A stretch of DNA of 64,000 bases, from contig OV884009.1 of NCBI GenBank assembly GCA_930367205.1, positions 104,491,189-104,555,188 on the forward strand, written 5' to 3'. A program made the position numbers and the translations under genes. The notes under the pieces are model-generated. The model worked only from the letters and a program-made list of their open reading frames with translations, was not told where the DNA came from and did not search any database. Of the stretch, positions 37,301-52,300 are shown piece after piece. The DNA comes from Acanthosoma haemorrhoidale. Taxonomy: Eukaryota > Arthropoda > Insecta > Hemiptera > Acanthosomatidae. Positions within the stretch are counted from its first letter, which is position 1, and the number at the start of each line of letters is the position of its first letter.

Positions 37301-40300
37301 GTGTTAACAACATCGAGTCCAATCAAGAATAATACCCTAATACGATGATGATAAGGAAACAAAAAAGAAATATGATAACGAAAATAAAAAAGAAAAGTTT
37401 GGATGGATGGAGATAATGCAGTAAAATATGTATGTCTCTGAAGTTTACCTCCACGTCCAAAAAACATCTTCTAGAAGACCCTTTCTTTCAGTTCAGTGTA
37501 CGATCTGCATTTGATATGTCACATTTTTCCTATCACAGGCGTACTTCTTCAATTCTTGCAATTGGGTCTACCACTTCTGTGAAGGTGGCCAGCTTCTTTT
37601 AATACTTCCTTCGGTATCTTCCCCAAAAGAAATACTTTTACCGAAGTATAGAGCTTCAGTTTTGAAAATTTTTTCAAAGTATCGAAAAACTGGAAAAAAT
37701 GCAGGTTTTTCCCTAGTAACATACATCTTTTAACATTTCTATCTGAATAACGTTCAATAACCTAAACAATAGAACCCCACCCTTAATGAAATGTTAATTT
37801 TAGAATAAATAAGACAATTATCGATGTATTAAAATTGTATTTTATGAAAAGTTATATTACATGTAACATAGTGGATATATTAACTAAGCAGAAAATATTT
37901 GACTATCATATATATTTTTATTAATTCATAAAAGCCTTGACCTCTTTTGTCCTGATGGCAAGTCAGCATCATTTCTCATTAATTCCTCTTCCTCCTAAGC
38001 AATGTACTCTTCCAGGTAAAATGTACCTGGTGACTGGTTTTCATTGACCAAACTCTATTCTGGTAAGACCAGACTTCTCTAATCATCTACCACTCTATTT
38101 CGACCCTTAAACTTCTCTATCAGTCCTGACATATCATCCCATTACATACGCGCCAACTCCTGGTTTCCTCTCTTGTCTTCCCCCATTTAGACTACAGTTG
38201 CATGGTGTATGGTAGGTGGCCTCTCTGAGGATCTTGAGGCTCGGTTAAAGAGGCTGATGAATTGTTTTTTTAAGGTTTATACTCGGGATCCCCAGTGACT
38301 GTCGCAATTTGCAGCACTATTCCGGAATAGTTGTACCCTTCCTACTATTGCCAATATTTTCTTGGATCCCTCCTTTACCTTTGACCGCTCTTTTCTTATT
38401 GGTGCCACAAACCTTTGGAACTCTATTCTCATCGATATTCACAGTTCATCAACTCTCCCAGTCTTTAAATGTAGACTGTACCCCAGTTCCTTATCCTCCT
38501 CCAAGCTAAAAATTCATAATTCATCATTATTATTCTTTCTATTTATTTTTTATTCATCGCAGCAACCTCCCATGCTCTTTTCCCCCTTGTAATTCCTGTG
38601 TTTTCTTTATTTTTTTTTCATCTCTACTCATTTATGTTTATTGTTTCAATTTTTTGCTGTTCCCAATTTATTCCTTCTTGTTATTCTTAAGGGTCAATGT
38701 CCTAGAATAAAATATTTTTTATTTCATTTTAATTAGAACTACCATGAAAAATATCAAGCCTCTAAAAAAAAAAACACTAGATGATTTAAAGTTAAACTTT
38801 TTAAAAATATAAAGTAATTAATTAAAGGCAACTTACTGTAGATTTTTTCTTTTTGGGTGCATGTATCTGTTGTATTGTTGGCAAATGAAGGGGAGAACAT
38901 TTCAGAGATTCTTGTGTAATGTGAGCATCCATTTATAAACCTTAGATAAGATTATTATTATCACCTCATTTAAGCTGATTTAGTTTTTGTGCCTAATTTT
39001 TATTTTTCCATTGTGATAGTTTTTTCTTACAAAATTATTCAATTTATTTAGTATTGTATTGGTGCCCCCTAGGTCATTTAAACTAGGGTGTTAAATTTGT
39101 GTTGCAATTTTCCCATAATTTGCCACTTAGAGGGTTAATCACTTTTTTATAAAACAGCTGACTTCTGGTAGTAGTTTGTTGAGTGCTAATCTACTCTTTT
39201 TTTTTTTTTTATGCAACTATTTCAGGTTGGTGTAAACGAAATAGAGATATGGCTGGACAAATCTGTCTTCTTGACTGACATATTAGACTCACTTATGAAA
39301 TTTGCATTCAGTCAGGATATGGACGAGTTAAGACCAATACTTCCTTCGGCAAACATGCAATCTGTAAGTTATTTTCTAGGTTTTTTCTAAAGTAAGTTTT
39401 ATGATATTCAGTCTTAATTAAATATTTCTAATTAACTATCTGTGGTATTGTGGTTATCAATTTTGAATATTGTTGGAGACTTGGGCTTGATTTCTGACTC
39501 CTTTAAGGATTTTTAGTGGTAGTGAGCTTACATGTCATATTATACTGTCAGTAATAAAGGGTTATTTTTTTTTCATCTCTACTCATTTATGTTTATTGTT
39601 TCAATTTTTTGCTGTTCCCAATTTATTCCTTCTTGTTATTCTTAAGGGTCAATGTCTTCATTGACATTCATGTAATTGGTCATTCACTTCAATAAACAGA
39701 TCACATCCTCCCACTCTTTTTTCTATTGGTCATATTTCTATCTCCACTCTTCTTTTGTTATATTTTATACTTTATATTATATACTTTTGTAAATATTTCA
39801 TTTGGTGAAGTGAAATGTGTTGTGAGATTATTTTAGTAGTTGAACTGAATTTCATTATTTTATGTAATTTGATAGATATAACCTATAAGCTTTACATAAG
39901 TAACCTTACAAAGCGTAAAACATGGAAATTTATTACAATATACCATGCGATATGCTTCCTGAATATATTTGTGCATAAAAGGTATTTTAATTCTAAAGTT
40001 AAATATTTTAGATAAATTCTTAGATGTAACCTATAAGCTTTATATAAGTAACCTTACTTAGTGTCAGGTCAAACAAGTGCAATTATTACTATATGACATA
40101 TAAGAGGTTTCCTTTTTCAGTCAATTTTTCTTTCCAAATTAAAATCTTAAACCATTAACCTTTTCTAATTGCTCTATCTACTGGTTTTAATCATTTTGTT
40201 TCAACCACTCCCAAGCAGTTACTATCCTTAAACAACCGCATTTGCTTCGATTATTCTGACCTCGGACCCAAAGGATCGAGTATTACTTGTTTTATTTTTA

Positions 40301-43300
40301 GTTCTTATATTAATCATTGTTACATTGTTGTAATCTAATTGTTCCCATCACCTATGCCAGGTCCCAAATCTATTTATATTTTTCCTCTCTGATTTGTTTG
40401 CTGTGTTTGCCAGAATTGAAGAAGATCTAAATACACTAGTGCCTAAAGGCAAACATGAATAAATTAATCTTAACCGATTATAATTAAAAATTGTTTGCCA
40501 TTTCTCACCCATGTACATGGACACGATGGTATTCAGAGCAAGACAAAACCAAGTGATTTTATTTTATTTTTAAATTTTTGACCGATTTCAGCGCACAAAG
40601 GCTTATAATTGAAGTCAGTTAACTTTACTGACTGGAAAATTATTCAATTTTTTAATTAGGGTTTAATTTTTTTTTTTGGCCCCTTAAACTTTTTAAAAAA
40701 TCTCAGGCCGCTACTTTGAGGAGGGGGGGGGTAGGAAATCTAAGAGTTTTTTTTTGTGTAAGATTTTTGAAATTCCTGCTAGATTTTATGCTCAAAAATA
40801 CCACCTTCATTTTTAAAACCCATCAAAATAAAATGGTAGTGCATAACAGCAAAACGGGGGTGAATTTCACAAATCCTTCATAATAAAACTTTTATTTTTA
40901 ACAAATAGAGAGTAACAGTCGTCTTTTTTGTTATAGCAGCAGAAAATTTTCAAAATCTGACTTCGGATTCTAGTTTAGGAGAAAAATCTGAAAGTTTTGT
41001 GATAAAAAAAATAAAATTTTTAGTAGTTTAAAAGTAATGATTACTCACTTGTCTTTAGTTCCGGAATGTCTGTGCAAGAAGTTTTATTGAAACAATTAGT
41101 CATGTTTCAAACGGATCTTTCAGCCATTTCGGACCTTCCCACCAATTACCGTCCTTTAGGAAACAGCTAGGTGTCATGTCCTATGCCTTAGATGACATGT
41201 CGGCTGCATTATTGTGAAACTGTACATGAAACCAGTTGCTTAGGGTGGATTGATTCAATATTGCTGTGACGCAGCAACAAATGTTTTGAGCTGATAGATG
41301 TGCTAGAAGAATCAGAGAAGTAATAATTAGGCAATAGCCTTTCTTCTTTTAATTGTTTTCCTGATTTATTTTATGATTCTTCATCACTAGAAACTAAAGC
41401 ACAAATCCATTCTCGAATATTTTTATTGTTTAACTTTAGTCTCTAGCTTGAGTTGCCAATAACATTCCGAATCATCATCTCTTTTAATGTTTAACCTTTA
41501 TTTAAACTGTTAAACCATTTGTATGGCCTTTTTTCATCTATTCCCATTCACCCCAAGTTTTTGTATTCCCCAGAGTCAATGATCTGCCCTGCCGCTAAGC
41601 AACATCCAGTTTATGCTCTAATCTTCTTGCATGCTGGGGGACATGCTCTTCTCCTGTGAACTAAGATTACTTAACCAAATATTTAAAAAATATATAATAA
41701 AACTGACTAGCAATGAAAACTTACCTCATAATTTTTAATGATAAGCTTGTTTTTTTTGTTTTTTTAATAAAATACTTGTAATTGGGACAGAGTACTCTGA
41801 GTGTGCCATTGGCTCTGGTGCTTGCTCACGTGATAGATGCCCACATGAAAAAGGGCTGGAGGCTATTATATTCTCCAAAAGTCAATGCTCAGTCTTGGAG
41901 CATGTTTTGTAGGAGTATCCTCAAGCAAGGGCCTTCTGTTGTTCTAATAGAACACCCTGATGGTCAACTGTTCGGCGGCTATGCTTCTCAATCTTGGAAG
42001 CTGTGGCCTACTTTCTACGGTATGTTGAACTATTTTTTATATGTAAGAACATTTATATATAATTACAGTGAAGTCCCGATCATCTGCCGTAATTTGGGTT
42101 TCTTGTTTGTCCACGAGTGCAGATAATGAGATGTTGAAGCTCATCAACATTATTAGGGCTGTGTATTATTTGTTATACAATTGTTAACAAGCTTTAATGA
42201 GATGTGATTATAAAAACAATAACAAAGCTTTTATTTATTTTATTATCATCTTCATGTTGAGGTCGGAAACTTTTCAGACCACCTGTGTAATATTTACTGT
42301 ATTTATTATTAAAAAATATTACAGTTTGAATTTCATTTACACTTTTGCTTTAAGTTGTACTAATGCATTTTGAAATTTTAGCAAGCTAATAAATCTTATC
42401 TAATTGAATTCCATACACACACTTGTATTTTTATTTTTTTATTGGAATCTACAGATAATCTGGACAGCGGATAATTGGAACAACACTGTAGTACAGTAAA
42501 AGGCAGGTTATTCAGAGTGATTAGAGGAAATGTGGAACAACACTGTAGTACAGTAAAAGGCAGGTTATTCGGAGTGATTAGAGGAAATGTGGAACAACAC
42601 TGTAGTACAGTAAAAGGCAGGTTATTCGGAGTGATTAGAGGAAATGTTACTCCGGTTAATCTAATCGAAAATCATGGATAATCGGAAAGAATTAACTGTA
42701 GTTTTTTTTTTTTTTTTAGATTGTCATTAATTTTAATCTAAAATATACATAATAATATTTATACTCATATATTTAATAAGATAAACAAAACAAGTTTTAT
42801 AAAATAGAACAGCACATAAAATAAGTCATTTCTTACTATTAAAGTCAGTGATTTTTTTAAAACGTTTTTTGATTTAAAAGTTTTAAATTTTTATTCTTTT
42901 AATTGATTGACAATGATTGAGTACCTCTAAACTGTCTGAATCATCTTGGCCCTCGAAGTACTGAGATTAAGGTGCTACTAATGATTCTTTATTAGTTACT
43001 TTCCGAAGTGAATCAAGTATCTGTCATCATCAGATTGCCATTGTTTCATGTTTTGTTGGTTTAACGTCTTCTTGATTATTACATCGTTAGACAAAATTTG
43101 CCAATTTGGTTTCTTGGAATCCATTGTCATCCATTTTTCTAATTACCATGAATCATTTTATTTTCACATCCTTGTAAATTTTGCAACATCAATTTCTTGA
43201 GGTTCAATACTTCTTTGGTCTTTGGATGACAATCTTATGGAAACTTTTAATTAAGGATAAAGATCTTACTTGTTACCATGCTTCTGAATTAGAAAATATT

Positions 43301-46300
43301 TCATCTTTTATTTGTAGTGATTTTCAAAATTTTCAAGGATTGATGTGATTGTGCAATAAAATTGTCATAATATCCTTGCAGTAAGGAAATTTTAAGATTT
43401 CTATTACGCCTTAATTCATTGGCTTTATTAAACTCTAAGGCCATGCCTATGTCTGCTTAAACCTTTTTAACCACCCACTTGGTGCATTAAATCTTTAGGA
43501 ATCTACAGAAACAAATTGTTTGCCTGAGCAGTGTATATAAGTTCTGAAATGGGAGCCTAAAGGAGGCGGGAGGATTCGGGAAGGTAGTGAGAGTCTACCT
43601 AGGGGTACTAGGCATTGGTTTGTAGTTGACCAGGTCAGACCTGGCCCCGCCCCTGCAGGGGGCTGCACTAAGTCGGCCTATCGGCCGGAAGCTCGACCTA
43701 CCCTAAGCAGGTAGAAGGGGTCATTTTGCTTTGGTTGAGTCAGCTGGGAGATCGACCTCGATCTCTCGGCTGGGTGTGGGTCATTCAGTCCCCATCAGGG
43801 GGCTCGATTTCTATAAGGGCCATCTGTCTCCAGGCTTCAGCGATCCAGCAGTGCTTCCATCAGATGGGCATTGGTGGTGGTTGAAGGTCGGAGAATAGTG
43901 GGTTGTGGCTGTGTTGAAGTGAATGGAAAAATTTGATGTGTCGTCTCTTGATAAAATCTTGGATGGTGAGCACTTCAAATTTTTTGTGGATCTCGTCTGC
44001 CTTCATTTGGTCGAACGGGATATGTTTGAGGGAGGTGCGGAGAACTCTGTTCTGCAATTGTTGGAGCGTTTTTAGAGTGTTAGGAGTTAGAGTTATCTAA
44101 CTCCTAACACTCTAAAAACGTTTAGAGTGTTAGGAGTTAGATACTTGAATAGTGGGGTCCCGTACATCAAAGCAGGTCTCAGGAAGCTCTGGTAAATCAG
44201 CAGCTTTAGGCGTACTGATAGAGCCGGGCTGTGAAGTAGGTGTCCTAGGCTGTAGAACTTTTTCCTAACACTCTTTAACTTCAAAAAAAATGTATTCATG
44301 TTTAAATAATAACTATCATAGTAATGATAATTTTGCTCCAAATACTTATGAAAATACAATAAAACTAAGTTTACAGAACAAAACTCACTTAGAATTAGTA
44401 GTTATTCAGATTGTCCTCTCAAGACAGACCAAAAACAGAAAATTTGTAGCTGGTGAAAAGTTGGTATTGGGACTTCCTTTGAGTGTCCGGGTGTCTTGCA
44501 GAGACTTAAACAGGATATGAACATTTGTTTCGATTCATTCCAGTAATATTTATTAGGCAGAAATAACAGTAATTTAAGTCGTTATATGGTTCTCTCCAAA
44601 CCATCGGTAATTTGCTAATTTTTTTTCTTGTAGGCCTGTGCTATTTACTGTTTGTTTTACAGTTTACTGTTTATATTATTTAAATCAGATAGAGCAATAA
44701 TATTTGCATTTAATATAAAACAGAGTATTATTACATTATATTATAAATTTATCTATTTTATTAGATCAAATGCTGAGAATGGAGATTTTTTTTTTAATAT
44801 ACTTCCACATTTATCTCCCGATCGGAATCGGAGGAACGTGAAGTAGAATCTTCACTTTCAACTGTCTACTTCTTCAGAAACAATTTTCTCTTTGGGTACT
44901 TTTTCATCCATTTCCCATAACAGGACGAGAGCTTCTTCCAGAGTTTTATATATTTTATTATTCATATTGATGTTCCCTGTAACAAAATTAAAGCCCAGCT
45001 AAAAGGGAAAAAAAGAAGTGATTGGTATTTGCCATATTCAATCCTTTAGTCAATTTCCAGATGAAGATCTATTAGTGGGGGATTATAGTTAAAAAAAGCA
45101 TTAAAATTATTATTTATTTCATCAACTTCAATTTATTAGATTTGCACAAAGGTTTCCCAATTGCAAGGAATTCAACTGAAATTATTTTTATTTATTTAAT
45201 ATAAGACATCAAAGTAATAGCTGAATCTATTGGTATATTTTTCATATTAGTAATATATTTCATATGGATATACAGACATCTGCAACAATTGACCCTTTAA
45301 AAAAAAAAATGGTTGCTTGATTTTTAGGGCTCTAGGGGGGTGTAACCATTTTGTAATCAACTCTTTGAAACAAAATTATAAATAATCTATTTATTTTTTC
45401 TGAATTCTTATTTTTCCATATTTAAATAATTTTCTCTGTAGTTCCTCTTGCACTTGAGAATGTTGAGTTCAACCAACTCGTCTGCTTTTATCATTAAATC
45501 CTGTACCCCCTTGAAATCAGTAAATCTTTATTTTCTTGGACTGAGATAATACCTCACCAATTTGTGCTAAAAAATCAAGAAAAAAATTGTTAATAATTAT
45601 TAGCCAAAGAAAAAGTATACAACAAAATATAATGATACACATATGATATATTTGTTAAAAATTTAATATCACATGTAGTAAAGCAGTAAACTAACTCTTT
45701 TGTAGCTCCCACAACATGATAGGATAGTTTGATTTGAAGCTCAAAATATTCCCATAGGAAATCTATTAGTTCTGAATCGATGAGCAAATAATAAAAATGA
45801 AGTATTAAAATAAAGGCAATGAGAAGTAAGGCAAATCAGAACACAGATAATTCAAATTGCAAATTTAACTTTGATAAATAGTCTCTGAAACCTTAGCTGA
45901 TATAGTATAAAATTTCCTCATTATTTTTCATAATTATAATTAAAATAAAAGTAATAAATAATTGTGATACAGTTGTTTTATCTACATGAAGGGTAATGCT
46001 CTGAAAGGTCCCTTTAAATTATACAGGTGATGTTGACTAGCTCTGAGAAGGTTCTGTCGGAGCAGAATTGAGCAGATGAAGTTAACAGATTCTGATTTTC
46101 CAGTATAAACTCCATAGACCAAAGACAACTGAATATCATCCGACCATCAAGTTGGTCAATAGTTGGATCAATTCGATAATGTGGTCGAATTATTTGTCAC
46201 TACTTACCCCAGAGGTCACCTATGACCTGACATATTGTGAGGTCTAGCTGGCAGACTTAAGATTATATTTTTTCTTAAAAGTAAATTTATTCTTATCTTA

Positions 46301-49300
46301 CAGGTGATCACAACAGCTTCCTGTTCCAACTAAGACCTAAGGTACTAGTATTTCCTCCCACTAATTTCAACAATAACTTCCAGTACCTGAATTCAGGGGC
46401 AGTCACGCTACCTAATGGCCTGGTAATTATTTTTCTATTCTTCCATACTACAGAAGTGTGTGATAAAACTGTATGTTTGCTTATATAAATTATAAACTAA
46501 ATTGTATTTTTTGAGAATACATATAAACAAAATTAAGGACATTGAAAGTGAAGGAACAATAATCAAAGATGTCTGGAGTCTCCACGTTTGTTTCTTAAAA
46601 ATTTATTAAATGATTGTGAAAAAAATACTCATTATTTTTGAGAAAAAATATTTCATTTTATTTACTAAACCATCAATTTTTGAAAATTACCTTTTAAAAA
46701 AAATAACTAAAATATTGACACTAAAAAAACCTATCAAAACTGCTTTTAGTAACATTGTAACTTAAAATTGCAGCTTGGAACATATTAAATTATACTTTTT
46801 TTGACTCCTAAAACTTTGCTTTTTGGAATATATTTGAAATTATTTTTTAAATATGCTCTCAAGTAACCATAAGGAAAAAATTAGAACTTGAAATCTTAAA
46901 TAGCTTTGGAACTGAAACTTGAGATATTTTAAAAATTTTCAAAACATTATCCATAAATAAAGGACATCCTTCTTTCATGAACCTAAGCCAGTATCCCAAT
47001 GAATAAATCCTCTCAAATATAAATTTACTTAATATCAACCCACATTTCATGCTAACTATCTTATCAGACTTATTTATAATCTAATCTATATTACAAATAT
47101 TACTAGAAAAACGACATTACTGCATGACAATAAATGACACTTTTACTGTCAGATCATCTGCCTCTCCACATACTGCCTCTCTACATAATTATATTCAGCA
47201 ATGCTGATCCAGTTCTTGTCACTTGTGCGTGATTTTAGTTATTTACTTCAGCTTGACTTAAATGACTTAATATTATATTATAATAATTTACTATCAATAA
47301 TAATGTTTTCTTGCACTACTCTGTAGTATATTAATTTTATTTATTTCTATTTTGATATGATACTATATATAATATCTTCAATACATACATGCAATACTTA
47401 CTATCAATAGTTTGTACAAATTATTCACAGCACAGATTTTCATTAGCTTGGGAAAGGCAAAGATGACATGACTGAATTTAAAAAAGGAATTCCCTGATTG
47501 CTAAGGTTTATTAAAGTAGTAGAATGTTTTGACTTGACCCAAGGTTGTAAAACCCAGGTAAACTTGAAAGGCCTTATTATTATTACTTGAAAGGGATGCC
47601 CTGGCCATTAGTTAACTATGATCCTCAGTAATAAAATACAGGGTACTCCTCAAGTAGACAGTTTGAACTGTCGAAAGATGAGGGGGGGGGCATGAAGTGC
47701 CTATGATTGATCTCAAAGAAGTTACTGACAAAAGCCATCATAGAATACTGAGAGTGTGACAAAAAAGGCTGCGAGGGTCAGACTGTGCTGGCAATGATAC
47801 CAGGAACATTGGGATTCGATACTGGATGGCAGCCACATGGCAGCCACACAAAAATAACAGGGAGTTTGGCCAATTGTTGTTGGAAAAACTCTAAACTCGC
47901 TAGTGGGTTGTAGAACTATGTTAATTGAGTAAGATACATTGAGGGTAGTGTTCTAAAATTTACACAGAACTTCTTTATTTTTTAGAGACGGCAAGCCTCC
48001 TTGATTAGGGTTGAAGTCAATTAAACAAAGAGGCCATTGTTGTCAAAGATCAGATCTGATTCAGAATGTTTCGCTATCTTCATCCACTTTTTGTGCCACA
48101 ATGATTTTTTTATTCTCCCAGTCTTAAATTGGTGTCTTTGCTTGGTCTGGAGCATAGCTACAACCACTGCTTTATTGCATCAGTGTTTAGATGTAACTTA
48201 TCAGATTTATAAATAGGTTTATATTGGGAATCCTACTGTTTAATCCTTCACCTATTTATTCAAAAAGTAAGATTATTGACCCACTTTATTGCTGTGTGAA
48301 CTGTCATTAACCTTAATCTCTGAGCAACAACATTTTCTAACGATCTCAAGCAGTTCTCGCTCCATTGTGTAATGTTATTCCGTTTTAGACGTTTTAAGAC
48401 TGGCTTATGACATAGGCCTCTCAGAGCCATGAGGTATTTGTGGATAAGCTTAGACTATAGATAAAAATTGTCAACTTGTGCTTTGCACTCATGGTGAAAA
48501 AAAGCATACATCACTGGAAGAAATTGAATTTTAGAAAATAAAACAAAAAATTGTTGACCACAAGAAAAAAAATAAACAAAAACTGTTTAAAAAGGACCGT
48601 TACTTAAAAAAACTCGACTGTCGTGATGGAGCATTTATACATGACCGATTTTCTAAAATCTAACTTCGCATTATTTTACTGAAAAAAATCTCAGAATTTC
48701 ATCAATTTTTACTCGTATGAATATTTTTTTCAAAGAAAAAAAAACTAAGGTGAAACTCAAATAGCAATGAATTTCCTAGTCTGTCCATTTATTCCTAAAA
48801 AAATGAGCCCTTGAGGATTCAAATTGGTCTGACCAGTTTGTTGCCAATTCATATCCTCCACCTTCTCTTCATATTGCAGTCCTTATTTTTAAAATTGCGG
48901 AGTGACTGCTTAGAATTAGCTCCGCTTTCTCCTGAATATATTTTTATATATCATTTCCTAAAACAGCCCATTACAGATTCAAAGAGCATGTAGATGATTC
49001 TCTTCAATATTTGTACCCATCCTTGACAATTACACCCCCCCCCTCCCATTTCTTACACCTTTTATACAAAGATTCTTAAAAAGGTTTGCTGATAAGGAGC
49101 ATCCCTGTTACTTAATAATTATTTAGTCCTAGAAACCAGACTTAGAAAAGGGCTGGGAGACCTGAAGCTCATCACATAAGCATCTCCATTCACTAAATTG
49201 TAATAATAAATAAAGGGTGCGATAAATGATAAAACAAATTATTAGTAGTGGAATGGTGTGGTGTTGGTTAGTAGGGGGTTATAAAGAATTGATTGGGCCT

Positions 49301-52300
49301 CCTATGTAGAAGTATAATAGATTAGTGGAGAATTATAAAATTAGCAAGAATAATATTGATATAGTTTAGCTGCAACAGTCCCTCAAGCACAAAGGTTCAG
49401 TTCTTTGTGAGTAGCACATATCTTTAGTAATATTTTAATTAGTAAAGTCATAACCTACATAGGCTTAACCACCGTAATAACAATAGAACCTTCACTAAGT
49501 TAGAGTCACCAAGCACATTACATTAGATCACTGACATGACCAATTAGAAACCAAGCAGTCCAGGGTATCGAACACAGACAGGAGACATTGGAGCCATCAC
49601 AGCGCCACACAAGTAAGTACCTGTTTGGTATTTATTTATGGAGAGTACTCACAAGTTGGTGTGTAACCTTCCATAACCTTCTGTTTGTCTGGGTAGCCTG
49701 GGCCAAGGAGGGAAGAGCTACAATTGATACCGGCTGTCATCGCAATTGAAGCTTGTAGCAAGCACATCTTTTTGATTGATTTTTTTTTATCCTCTTTTTA
49801 CCTTTCAACAGGGCCGTATCTAGTGATGGAGTGGGGGGCAGCAGATAAGGGCCCGCAAATATTAATCAAATAACATTATTGGGATAGCCGAATAGGACAA
49901 TAGGTTTATGATATGTTATTAATAATCACCATTTTATAGTGGAAATAAATAATTTATACTATCTTTATGTCATAGGGTATGGGAGGAAATACTAATTATT
50001 TTACATTCTTCCTGCGTTCGGATTTGGGACCTGTTTGCGTATCCAAATCCTCAACAACGTTTAGGTAAGTGAAATGGTTATCTTAAAAATCTATCTTGAT
50101 GTGTTTATTTTAGTTCAAATTACTTAAGTACTTAAGTTTAAATGTTTCTTGATGGCAGGCAGGGAGCCTACCTGATAATAATCAATATGACAATAGTTTT
50201 TATTTGCTCCCTGCTTCGCCCACGTTTTCTCCTGTGCTTCATGTAAGATTGGCCCAGGAAGGTCAGTTCTGCTGGTGCTATCTTAGTGGAAACTTTTTTT
50301 TTTTTTAGAGGTTTTTATGCAACCTACCCATATCCCTCCTTTCCTATTCCTATTTCTAATTTCACATAAACAGCTGGATGGGAACCTTTTTATCTGCGTT
50401 ACCAGTTACATAAAGGTAATTTTTGTGTATTTAAATTCTTTTGTTTTATTAATTACATCTGCACATCTGAGCCTACCAGAAACCCTTATTTCACCACAGC
50501 ACTCCTCTGTAAATACTTTATAATAAAAAAACAACAAGTTGCATACTAGTTCACAGACCACCGCTATGAGCGGCAGCCCAGTTTCTGAGCTGGTAACTCA
50601 CTCATTCTAAGGCTCACCTCTGTACTGGTACTTGCAGCTGCACTGATGTCTCTTACCTTGTTATTTATGAAGACCTCTACTTCCTCTCGGCTAGTCTATC
50701 TATCTATCATATCTAGTCTCGGTGCTGTCAGCCTCCACGACCTTCCCAGAGGAGATTCCTAGCTTCCGAGCGAAAAACTAGCATATCCTTGGAAGGGACC
50801 CTTCCATGTAGACAACTTCTGGGGCCCTACAAACTGACTGATTAGCATCTCTCCCAGCTGCCCAGTTTGCCTCTTTTCAGATCAAATTCGCTTTTGGGAT
50901 CTGGACGGTTTTCATCTACCCTTAGATACTGAGTGTGAACTCATGGTCATTCCAAGACCACGTAAACTACTTATAATACCTAGCCTGTACCTCTACTACT
51001 GAGTATAGTGCACTGTTGGGGCACACCTTCTTAGAAATGGAGTCAGATAGCCCAGTATCCGTCACCAGACAGATGGCAAGGTCAAGACCACTTATTTCTT
51101 CCTGTGCCACTAGGGTTAGGTCAGTTAAGACCCCCTTGGTGACTGACAGGAATTTTTAATTTTTCCATCTTATATCCTATTCTAAGGAATTATCCATTAT
51201 AGGATTATTATTGTATCCTATTCTAGAGGATTATTCATCATGTATCTTAACATAAGTGCTTATTGTTAACCTAGGTTTTGTTTCCATTCAAGCCTATTAT
51301 TGCTCATTCTAAGAGTTTTTTTAAATCATTTTATTAGTTGGCAGCATATCAGAATTCACTTTTTACTTTTACTGATTAATTATTTTAATAACATTTTTTT
51401 GTATATTGATGCTGCAACATGTTGGCTATTCTGTGAACCACAGATTCTGTATATTACCTGTTGTATAACCTTCTTGTTTATGTTTATTTTTAAAGCGCAT
51501 GCATTAAGATACTTTCTGGATTTCAACGATTAGCTCATAGAGTCAAGAGGATTTTCAAGGAATTATTAATTGATTAGCAATGGGCTGATTTTGGGTTGCT
51601 TTGTTCGCAAATATCCACAGCTTAGACATTACATACAAGGCATTAGCAAATTGCCTTGAACCGTATTTAAATTATTGTTTTTTTAAATTTAATACTCTAG
51701 GCCGAATTGCCTAGCTGTAACACACTCAAGTTTCCTACCTACACTTTCCTGTTTCATGTGGAGTAGTTATAGTGCTTTTCAGCTCTTTAAGTACCTTTTC
51801 TCAAATTTACAAGCAATATGTATGTGACTCAAGAGTGAATTAAACCTTCATTTCATTAGAATATTTGTATAATAAATAATAAATATACATTTTTTATGGC
51901 CTAAATGTTTCTATGCTTTTCTTATAGGATCTATTGATCTTTGTTTCAGGGACTATGTGCCTTTTAGCACCCCAAACAACGATTTCATTTTCTCAATGCT
52001 TGAAATCTGGGCAACTGACGATCCAGATAAAGAGGAAACAGATAGGGTAAGATGATTTTTTAAAATAAGAGAATAAGAGCCAGAGGACTGGTAAAAGTTG
52101 ACTCATATGATAAGAATAAATGGTAGAAAGTAGGATTATGTTATAATAAATGAAGTAACATATGATAGTCTTATGCCAATGCCTTGGCGTTTCTTTCTTA
52201 GTCCAAATGCATGATTAGCTCATGCAAAACCTTTTGACTACCTCTGAGTCCCTGCATTTAAAAAACTGCTGGAATGTATCTTATCCTTTACATTTAATTT

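Noticed and set aside
42475..42681. ORF with three 19-residue repeats
   Set aside because: Translation of the 57-bp minisatellite; the frame stays open only because 57 is divisible by three.
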